From positions 1 to 13,158 of the forward strand of contig CATMNW010000037.1 in assembly GCA_950071875.1 (NCBI GenBank): a stretch of 13,158 nucleotides of DNA, written 5' to 3'. Below, piece after piece: positions 1-6,212 of this stretch. Source of the DNA: an uncultured Erythrobacteraceae bacterium (GTDB lineage Bacteria > Pseudomonadota > Alphaproteobacteria > Sphingomonadales > Sphingomonadaceae). The translations under genes were made by a program, and so were the position numbers. Every line of letters starts with the position of its first letter. Within the stretch, counting starts at the first letter, position 1. The notes beneath the pieces were generated by a model. The model was given only the letters and a program-made list of their open reading frames with translations. It was not told where the DNA came from and searched no databases.

Positions 1-1
1 G

Positions 2-1477
2 GGCGCGACGGGCGAATGGGAGGTCGTGATCGGCCTCGAAGTCCATGCGCAGGTGACGAGCGCCGCCAAGCTGTTTTCGGGCGCCAGCACCGCCTTCGGG
101 GCGGAGCCGAATTCGCAGGTCAGCCTCGTCGATGCCGCGATGCCGGGCATGTTGCCGGTGCCGAACCGCGAATGCATCCGTCAGGCCGTTCGCACGGGCA
201 TGGCGATCGATGCGCAGATCAACCGCTACAGCCGGTTCGACCGCAAGAACTACTTCTACGCCGACCTGCCGCAGGGCTACCAGATCAGCCAGCTTTATCA
301 CCCCATCGTGGGCGAAGGCCAACTGCACATCGAGGCGGACGAGAAGGCGGGTATCGCCGAAGACAAGGTCATCGGCATCGAACGCATCCATGTCGAGCAG
401 GACGCGGGCAAGCTGATGCACGACCAGCACCCGACCATGTCCTATGTCGATTTGAACCGCAGCGGCGTTGCCCTGATGGAAATCGTGTCGAAGCCCGACA
501 TGCGTTCACCGGCGGAGGCCGGGGCATATGTGCGCAAGTTGCGTTCGATCCTGCGCTACGTCGGCAGCTGCGACGGCAACATGGAAGAAGGCTCGATGCG
601 CGCTGACGTCAATGTCAGCGTGCGCAAGCCGGGCGAGGAATTCGGCACGCGCACCGAGACCAAGAACGTCAACTCGGTCCGCTTCGTGATGCAGGTCATC
701 GAATACGAGGCGAACCGGCATGTCGACGTGCTCGAAAACGGCGGCTCGGTCGATCAGGAAACACGCCTGTTCGATCCGAACACGGGCACCACGCGCACCA
801 TGCGTTCCAAGGAAGATGCGCATGATTATCGCTACTTCCCCGATCCCGACCTCCTGCCGCTGGAGCTGGAAGATGCATTCCTGGAAGAATGCCGCGCCTC
901 GCTCCCCGAACTGCCGGACGCCAAACGCGCCCGTTACGAGAACGAGCTGGGTCTCACGCCCTACAATGCGCGCGAGCTGACCGCCGAGGTCGAGACTTTC
1001 GCCCGCTTCGAGACGCTGCTGGGTGTGGCATCCGCGAAAATCGGCAAGCCGGAAGCCAAGGTCGCCACCCAGGTGGCAAACTGGGCGCTTTCGGTCGCTC
1101 CCGGCGTCGTGAAATCGCTGGGTGATGACGCCGACATGACCAACGCAACTGCCGAAGCGCAGGCGGCCATCCTCGCGATGCAGGACAAGGGCGAAATTTC
1201 GGGCGGCCAGGCCAAGGAAATTTACGAAATCGTCCTGAAGGAAGGCGGCGAGCCCGAGGCCATCGCAGACGAGCGCGGTCTCAAGCAGGTTTCCGATACA
1301 GGCGCCATCGAAGCCGCGATCGACGAGATCATCGCCAACAACGGCGACAAGGTCGAGGAATATCGCGGCGGCAAGGACAAGCTGTTCGGCTTTTTCGTCG
1401 GCCAGACGATGAAGGCCATGCAGGGCAAGGCGAACCCGGCAGTCGTCAACCAGATCCTGAAGGACAAGCTGGGCTGA
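2..1477 (+). CDS. gatB: Aspartyl/glutamyl-tRNA(Asn/Gln) amidotransferase subunit B (5' partial)
   Basis: GatB is the kinase and tRNA-binding subunit of the cytoplasmic GatCAB complex. The complex converts mischarged Glu-tRNA(Gln) and/or Asp-tRNA(Asn) to the amidated forms, using ammonia channelled from GatA. The reading frame is open from base 2, and the first residues read GATGEWEVVIGLEVHAQV, the classic GatB N-terminus. An internal ATG at 26 falls inside this conserved block, so it is not the start; the true start lies a few codons before the window. Other family blocks are YFYADLPQGYQISQ near residues 84-97, CDGNMEEGSMRADVNVSVR near 190-208, and a YqeY-like C-terminal tail ending GQTMKAMQGKANPAVVNQIL. 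The visible 491 residues are close to the normal full length. The stop codon overlaps the next start (TGATG), so translational coupling with the GFA gene is likely. gatC and gatA are probably upstream. Confidence 0.97.
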   Translation, partial: GATGEWEVVIGLEVHAQVTSAAKLFSGASTAFGAEPNSQVSLVDAAMPGMLPVPNRECIRQAVRTGMAIDAQINRYSRFDRKNYFYADLPQGYQISQLYHPIVGEGQLHIEADEKAGIAEDKVIGIERIHVEQDAGKLMHDQHPTMSYVDLNRSGVALMEIVSKPDMRSPAEAGAYVRKLRSILRYVGSCDGNMEEGSMRADVNVSVRKPGEEFGTRTETKNVNSVRFVMQVIEYEANRHVDVLENGGSVDQETRLFDPNTGTTRTMRSKEDAHDYRYFPDPDLLPLELEDAFLEECRASLPELPDAKRARYENELGLTPYNARELTAEVETFARFETLLGVASAKIGKPEAKVATQVANWALSVAPGVVKSLGDDADMTNATAEAQAAILAMQDKGEISGGQAKEIYEIVLKEGGEPEAIADERGLKQVSDTGAIEAAIDEIIANNGDKVEEYRGGKDKLFGFFVGQTMKAMQGKANPAVVNQILKDKLG

Positions 1478-1887
1478 TGACCGTTGAATGCTTTTGCGGC
1501 GGAGTCCGGGTGACCACCGCCGAAAAGCCCGGTTTTATCCATGCATGCAATTGCGACCTGTGCCGCAAGGCCGGTGCGCGCTGGGGCTATTTCGAGCCTG
1601 CGCAGGTCGCGGTTACCGGCCAAAGCACAAGCTATCGTCGCCACGACAAGGACCAACCCGGCGTCGACGTCCATTTCTGCCCGCAATGTGGTTCGACAAC
1701 GCATTTCCGGCTTACCGACGCCGCGATCGCCATTCATGGCGACACGATGATGGGCGTCAATTTTGCACTTGCCGAAGAAAGCGAACTGGCGGGCGTCGAA
1801 CTGCGTTACCCCGATGGCAAATCATGGTCGGGCGAGGGAGAGTTCGGTTACGTGCGCGAAAGCCGCATTCTCGGCGTGACCGTTTAG
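1477..1887 (+). CDS. GFA-family (CENP-V/GFA domain) zinc-binding protein
   Basis: A 136-residue protein with the full cysteine pattern of the GFA (glutathione-dependent formaldehyde-activating) fold. It has C5-x-C7-G-G at the N-terminus, the C24-x-C26-x-x-C29 cluster (CNCDLCRK), and C68-x-x-C71-G (CPQCGS). In this family these cysteines bind one structural and one exchangeable zinc ion. Most members have no proven substrate; the founding member binds glutathione and was linked to formaldehyde detoxification. The name should therefore be read as a fold, not a function. There is no signal peptide, so it is cytoplasmic. The ATG is fixed by the one-base overlap with the gatB stop, and the protein starts directly at the first Cys motif (MTVECFCGG). 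It lies in what looks like a gatB read-through transcript. I see no clear hairpin terminator in the 55 bp before the convergent 261-residue gene. Confidence 0.9.
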   Translation: MTVECFCGGVRVTTAEKPGFIHACNCDLCRKAGARWGYFEPAQVAVTGQSTSYRRHDKDQPGVDVHFCPQCGSTTHFRLTDAAIAIHGDTMMGVNFALAEESELAGVELRYPDGKSWSGEGEFGYVRESRILGVTV

Positions 1888-1942
1888 GACGAACGGCTTT
1901 ACGATAGCAGACTAAAGGCGGGCATTCGCAAATACTGTCGGG

Positions 1943-2728
1943 TTAGCGACACTTCGGATGCTGGCCGATATCGCGCAGGTCGTAGAACCGGCCATCCGCA
2001 ATGGTCACCTGAACGCACTGGCGCGATTGTGGCCGCCACTGGATCGAATAGCGCGTATTACCGCTGGTGAAATTGTCGACCTGACGGAAGCCGCGCCGTT
2101 CGAGCTGCGTCATTCCGCCGGCTGCACGCGCATTGCGCAGATCATTGAATTGCGCTGTCTGGACGTAACCTCCGCGTCCCTTGTGATGGCGCAGGTTGGC
2201 CTGTCGCTCATCGACCCCTGCTTCGTAGCCGCGGGCGTAGGAATCGTCCCGGTTGTAATTGTGATAGGATGCGTTGTGCAGGCCATCGCGATATCCGCGT
2301 TCGAATTCGCGGGCGTGGTCGTCACTTTCGTGTTCCCGGTCCTTGTGATGGTGCGATTTATGCGAGAGCAGCGCGCCGAGAATGGCCGCGCCTGCGGCAA
2401 CTCCGAGGATGGCACCGGTATTGCCTCCCGAATGGCCGCAGTCGCGATCCTTGACGTCTGCCACGGTCATGACCTGCCGGTCATACGCTTCGATCCTGAC
2501 GCAGTTCTTGTTCCGGTCGTGCCACCAATAGCTGTACGTGTAGCCATTGCTGTAGCTGTCGTGGCTGCTTTCATGCCTGAAGCCGCGACTGCCGAGCTGG
2601 CGTTCGGCATCCATCGCGCTCTGGCCATTGAGGAAGAGCAGCTGGTCGGCTTTTTCAGCCAGAACCGGCGTTGCGGTGAACGCGAACGCGGCGCAGCAAA
2701 GTGCGGATTTCGACAGAACGGATGACAT
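1943..2728 (-). CDS. Exported protein with an internally duplicated two-Cys domain
   Basis: I do not recognise a named family. The 261-residue product starts with a signal peptide of about 24 residues (likely cut after VLA). Two homologous halves flank a central spacer. Repeat 1 spans about residues 29-97 and repeat 2 about 194-260. They share an [RGF]R block (GSRGFRH at 46-52, ERRGFRQ at 210-216), an aromatic YSYWW/YSIQW strand, and a Cys pair with matching spacing (C76/C97 and C238/C260). One disulfide per repeat in the periplasm is a reasonable inference. The spacer holds a Gly/Ala hydrophobic stretch (about 101-121, possibly membrane-associated), a His/Lys/Asp-rich segment (SHKSHHHKDREHESDDH), and two short RGYRDG/RGYEAG units. 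The start is supported by GGGGAG eight bases before the ATG. A hairpin abuts that site, and the upstream gene ends in a terminator, so the gene is probably transcribed separately. Function unknown. Confidence 0.85.
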   Translation of the reverse strand: MSSVLSKSALCCAAFAFTATPVLAEKADQLLFLNGQSAMDAERQLGSRGFRHESSHDSYSNGYTYSYWWHDRNKNCVRIEAYDRQVMTVADVKDRDCGHSGGNTGAILGVAAGAAILGALLSHKSHHHKDREHESDDHAREFERGYRDGLHNASYHNYNRDDSYARGYEAGVDERQANLRHHKGRGGYVQTAQFNDLRNARAAGGMTQLERRGFRQVDNFTSGNTRYSIQWRPQSRQCVQVTIADGRFYDLRDIGQHPKCR

Positions 2729-2736
2729 GGCGAATA

Positions 2737-2766
2737 CTCCCCTGTTCGTGACTGACTGACACGAAC
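2737..2766 (-). promoter_or_regulatory. 5' leader hairpin abutting the Shine-Dalgarno of the 261-residue protein gene
   Basis: Read on the minus strand, a perfect 7-bp inverted repeat GTTCGTG/CACGAAC (2766-2760 and 2750-2744) encloses a 9-base loop made of repeated TCAG units. One base later comes the Shine-Dalgarno GGGGAG (2742-2737), then eight bases and the ATG at 2728. The placement could influence ribosome access or mRNA stability, or it could be a protein-binding site. The repeat and its position are seen directly; any regulatory role is inference. I found no convincing -35/-10 pair further upstream. Confidence 0.45.
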
Positions 2767-2876
2767 CGGGTCGCTTCGCGGGCCGAAACGACTCGGCTCC
2801 ACGCTGGAATGTATCATCTCGGGAGGGGGTGGACGAAGTCAGGTAACAATTCGCCGGATCGCCCGGACATAAGACA

Positions 2877-2904
2877 AAGGCGCCGGGATCGCTCCCGACG
2901 CCTT
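2877..2904 (-). terminator. Probable intrinsic terminator after the 101-residue gene
   Basis: The arms AAGGCG-c-CGGGA and TCCCG-a-CGCCTT pair around a TCGC tetraloop, giving eleven base pairs with one mismatch. The hairpin lies 24 bases past the stop codon of the 101-residue gene. On the minus strand the stem is followed by a modest T-rich tail (TTTGTCTT). The stem is strong but the T-tract is imperfect, so termination may be partial. It separates the acylase/M16/101-residue stretch from the 261-residue gene. Confidence 0.65.
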
Positions 2905-2927
2905 CGTTTATCGGTATGCCGGACGGA

Positions 2928-3233
2928 TCAGCCCTGGCGTTCGCCGGTCAGCGGCATGTCGCCGAATGCGCCTGCATTGACGGTGCCGGTCATCTGGTCG
3001 CCATTGACGGTGGCATTGCAGTTGAGCGTCATCGGCATCGGGACGGTCATGTCCATCTTCCAGCTGATGGTGTCGCCGTCGATGGTGCCGTTGTCGATAC
3101 CCATCTGGCCCATGCCGCCGGCCATGGTGCCGGTCCAGCTCTTGCCATCGTCACCGGGTACAACGGTCAGCGTGCCCTTCTGGTCGCCCATCGGGCTCTT
3201 GACGACGGTGTCATAGGTTCCTGCTACGGACAT
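2928..3233 (-). CDS. Small Met-rich beta-strand protein, unknown function
   Basis: The product has 101 residues with no signal peptide, no cysteine pair (one Cys in TLNCNATV) and no catalytic motif. The sequence alternates short hydrophobic strands with Gly/Asp/Asn turns: GTYDTVVKSPMGDQKGTLTV, then WTGTMAGGMG, then NGTIDGDTISWKM, then NGDQMTGTVNAGAFGDMPLTG. This looks like an all-beta, lipocalin-like or small barrel fold. I recall similar G-x-Y/W...tPMG...tGT...G-x-fG-x-xP patterns as stand-alone proteins or terminal modules in sphingomonads, but this is unverified. About eleven Met residues are present, several clustered (WKMDMTVPMPMTL). AGAGGA lies about eight bases before the ATG and supports the start. 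The gene sits 69 bp after the M16 peptidase and may share its transcript or use the candidate promoter at 3272-3302. A hairpin terminator follows it. Confidence 0.8.
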   Translation of the reverse strand: MSVAGTYDTVVKSPMGDQKGTLTVVPGDDGKSWTGTMAGGMGQMGIDNGTIDGDTISWKMDMTVPMPMTLNCNATVNGDQMTGTVNAGAFGDMPLTGERQG

Positions 3234-3271
3234 GGAAAATCCTCTCTTTGGGTTGGGGGTCGAAACTCGTC

Positions 3272-3302
3272 ATTCAATCGGGCTTGCTGACATGAATGTC
3301 AA
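3272..3302 (-). promoter_or_regulatory. Candidate promoter with palindromic operator before the 101-residue gene
   Basis: On the minus strand, directly after the M16 stop codon, a perfect consensus -35 TTGACA (3302-3297) overlaps a perfect palindrome TGACAT-TC-ATGTCA (3301-3288). A weak -10, TTGAAT (3277-3272), follows with a long 19-base spacer. The start of transcription would fall about 30-35 bases before the ATG at 3233. A dyad with a two-base centre fits a dimeric repressor or activator site better than a terminator, and no T-tract follows. The -10 is poor, so the promoter is only a candidate. Confidence 0.4.
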
Positions 3303-6161
3303 TTACTGGGTGGCGTCCATCTCGATCCGTTCGACCGGCAGGCCAAGCTGTTCGAGCTGCGGTTCGACAACGCTGGCATCGCCAACCACGACCCAGACGA
3401 ATTTGTCGGGATCGATTGCTGCGCGGGCCGCTGCATCGAGGCTCTCGCGGGTCTGTGCACGATACCGGTCGGCGATACGTTCGTAATAGTCGTCCGGACG
3501 TCCGTAGAGGGCGTTGTTCTGCATCGCGCTCAGGATCGAACCGGATGTTTCGAACTGCCCCGGCAATTCGCCGATCTGCGCGGTGACGATGCGGGTCTTT
3601 TCTTCCTCGGTCACACCGTTGGCGTCGAGGAATTCGCCCGTTTCGCGGATGAGTTCGGCCAGGGCATCGCCCGTCCGGTCTGCCTGGACCGGCGCGGACA
3701 CGAAGTAGGAGACCGCGTTTTCCTGCCGGTTGACACCGCCGCGCACACCGTAGCTCCAGCCCTTGGTCTCGCGCAGGTTCATGTTGAGCCGGGCGAGGAA
3801 GTTGCCGCCCAGCGCATTGTTGGCGTTGAGAAAATCGACGTAGGTTTCGTCGCGGGCATTGGCGGGGGTGAGCTGACCGCCGTAGATATAGCTTTGCGGC
3901 GAATTGGGCCGGTTCACCAGGACGATACGATTGGTTTCGGCCGGTTCGGCAGCTGTGTCGAAAGCCTTGCTGCCCTTGGGCGTAGCCGGAGCCTGCCAAT
4001 CGCCGAACACGGCATTGAGTGACGATACCACTTCGGCCAGCGGAAGATCCGACACGACGAAAACGTCACCGTTGTCGGGTCGTACCCAGCGATCTGCGAA
4101 GCCGGTGATGTCTTCGCGCGTGATCGAGCGAAGCGAAGCGACCGTACCGCTGCCGGGCCCGGCATAGGGGCTGTCCTTGCCGTAGATCAGCGGGGCTGCG
4201 GTGCGCGCGGCGATTGAGGCCGGTGTGCGCAGATCCTGCTCAACACCGGTAATCTGTTGTGCACGGACCCGTTCGATCTCTTCAGGATCGAAGGCCGGAT
4301 TGCGGACGATATCCGAAAGCAGCTCCAGCGACGGCACGAGGTTTGCCGAAAGCGCCGACAGGGTAAAGGTGGAACGGTCCGCCCCGCCGCCAAGGGAAAC
4401 CTCGGCGCCAAGGCGCTCACCGGTCTCCGCGATCTCGCGTGAGTTGCGTGACGTGGTCCCTTCTTCGAACAGGCTCAGGGTCAAACCTTCCAGGCCGCGC
4501 TTGTCGGCCGGATCGGCAGCGCTGCCCGCATCGAACGCCAGCGATACATAGGTTGCCGGCACCGCGCTGCGCTGGGCGTAGTGGAGCTCCATGCCGTTCG
4601 CCAGCTGCGTATGCTGGACATCGGGAAAGTCGAGTTCGGCAACCGTATCGATCGGCGGCGCCGGGCGTACTTCGGTGACCGTAATGTCATCGGCAGCCGC
4701 TTCGGCTGCATCTTCCGCCTCTGCTTCGGCAACGCTGGCTGCCTCTTCGTATTCGGCATCGCGCTCGCCCGGTTCCAGAACAAGCGTCATGGATGGCCGT
4801 GTCATCCAGCGCTGCATTGCCGACTGGACTTCCGCCGGCGTGAGCGAGGACAGGATTTCGAACTGCCGCGCGTAGAATTCCGGATCGTCAGCCAGCACTT
4901 CGCCGGTGGCGAGGGTGACGGCCTTTCCGCCGAAGCCGCCGACCTGTTCAAGCCCGCGAATGGTGTCTGCCACATTGCTGGTCGCGGCGCGGCGGACTTC
5001 GTCTTCGGTCGGACCTTCAGCAATGAACTGGTCAATCAATTCGTCGAGACGGCGTTCGACAAGGGCGGGATCGGCATCGGGCGCGGCGGTGGCCGACACC
5101 GTCAGGATTCCGACCCGCTGGAATGCGAAATTGCCGCCCGATACGCTTACTGCCACCTTCTCGTCGCGAACGAGGGCGTTGTCGAGGCGGCTGGAGGACA
5201 GGCCACCAAGGATCTGCGCCCCGATATTGAGTGCGACCAGTTCGCGATCTGCGATACCCGGGGCGGTCCAGTACTTGTTGATGCTGGTCGCCGCTACCTG
5301 ATCGCGCATGACGGTACGTACGTCTTCGGCCAGTTCGGTGACTTCAGCCTGCGCCGGGTTGTTCACCGGGCCGCGGGCGATCGGGCCGAAATACTTTTCG
5401 ACCAGCGGACGCGCTTCTTCTGCGCTTACATCCCCGGCAAGGACGACGGTGGCGTTGTTGGGTCCGTACTTGTCGCGGAACCAGCCGCGGACATCGTCCA
5501 TGCTGGCACTGTCGAGGTCGGCCATCGAACCGATTGGCGTGTGGTCGTAGGGATGCGGTGCAGGGAAGAGCGTGTTGATGATCTCGTAAAAGATCAGTCC
5601 GCCGGGCTGGTTGTCACCCTGACGCTTCTCGTTCTGCACGACGCCGCGCTGATTATCGAGCTTCTGCTGGGTCACCGCGCCAAGAAGATAGCCCATCCGG
5701 TCGCTTTCCAGCCACAGCGCCCGTTCGAGCGCGGGGCGCGGTACCGTCTGGAAATAATTGGTGCGGTCGAAATTGGTCGTCCCGTTGTAATCGGTCGCGC
5801 CCATTTCCTGCAGGTACTGGAAATAGTCGTTGGGCGCGTTTTCCGATCCGTTGAACATGAGATGTTCGAACAGGTGGGCGAAACCCGACTTGCCGGCGGG
5901 TTCGTCTTTCGATCCGACATTGTACCACACGGCGACCGCCACGATGGGCGCTTTGCGATCGGTATGGACGATGACGTCGAGCCCGTTCTCAAGGGTGAAC
6001 TTTTCAAACGGAATAGCGACTTCATCGACCAGTGCAGACAGCTCGGCCGGATCGGCCTGTGCCCCGTCGGCGGTCTGCGCGATTGCCGGCGCTGCAAGCG
6101 GAGGGGTGATCGTTACGGCCAGGGCAAGGGCGCTGGCGGTCAGGAAGTGCTGTTTGCGCAT
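3303..6161 (-). CDS. Two-domain M16 (pitrilysin-type) zinc metallopeptidase, exported
   Basis: A 952-residue peptidase with a clear signal peptide (cleavage near AIA-QT, residues 28-30), so it acts in the periplasm or outside. The N-terminal M16 unit carries the inverted zinc motif H96-L-F-E99-H100. The third ligand is probably E178 in RGVVQNEKRQ, close to the usual distance of about 76 residues. After an acidic Ala/Glu linker (about 470-500) comes a second M16 unit (about 512-952). There the zinc motif is replaced: G559, L562 and S563 align with H96, E99 and H100. This half keeps the substrate-binding R797/Y804 pair (LRETKGWSY), spaced as in insulin-degrading enzymes. One active plus one inactive half in a single chain is a known M16 architecture; the chamber usually degrades small unfolded peptides. 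The weak GAGG lies only four bases from the ATG, but the signal peptide fixes the start. It lies 51 bp after the acylase, probably in the same transcript. Confidence 0.94.
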   Translation of the reverse strand: MRKQHFLTASALALAVTITPPLAAPAIAQTADGAQADPAELSALVDEVAIPFEKFTLENGLDVIVHTDRKAPIVAVAVWYNVGSKDEPAGKSGFAHLFEHLMFNGSENAPNDYFQYLQEMGATDYNGTTNFDRTNYFQTVPRPALERALWLESDRMGYLLGAVTQQKLDNQRGVVQNEKRQGDNQPGGLIFYEIINTLFPAPHPYDHTPIGSMADLDSASMDDVRGWFRDKYGPNNATVVLAGDVSAEEARPLVEKYFGPIARGPVNNPAQAEVTELAEDVRTVMRDQVAATSINKYWTAPGIADRELVALNIGAQILGGLSSSRLDNALVRDEKVAVSVSGGNFAFQRVGILTVSATAAPDADPALVERRLDELIDQFIAEGPTEDEVRRAATSNVADTIRGLEQVGGFGGKAVTLATGEVLADDPEFYARQFEILSSLTPAEVQSAMQRWMTRPSMTLVLEPGERDAEYEEAASVAEAEAEDAAEAAADDITVTEVRPAPPIDTVAELDFPDVQHTQLANGMELHYAQRSAVPATYVSLAFDAGSAADPADKRGLEGLTLSLFEEGTTSRNSREIAETGERLGAEVSLGGGADRSTFTLSALSANLVPSLELLSDIVRNPAFDPEEIERVRAQQITGVEQDLRTPASIAARTAAPLIYGKDSPYAGPGSGTVASLRSITREDITGFADRWVRPDNGDVFVVSDLPLAEVVSSLNAVFGDWQAPATPKGSKAFDTAAEPAETNRIVLVNRPNSPQSYIYGGQLTPANARDETYVDFLNANNALGGNFLARLNMNLRETKGWSYGVRGGVNRQENAVSYFVSAPVQADRTGDALAELIRETGEFLDANGVTEEEKTRIVTAQIGELPGQFETSGSILSAMQNNALYGRPDDYYERIADRYRAQTRESLDAAARAAIDPDKFVWVVVGDASVVEPQLEQLGLPVERIEMDATQ

Positions 6162-6212
6162 GATACCTCGATATTCGACTCAGGATGTGTGTTTGATCGC
6201 AGTGCTACGGTT

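Noticed and set aside
1888..1942. Bidirectional terminator between the convergent GFA and 261-residue genes
   Set aside because: No stem of useful length with a T-tract is visible in these 55 bases.
3288..3301. The TGACATTCATGTCA dyad as a terminator of the M16 gene
   Set aside because: As RNA it gives only a five-base-pair AT-containing stem with a four-base loop and no U-tract; an operator is the better reading.
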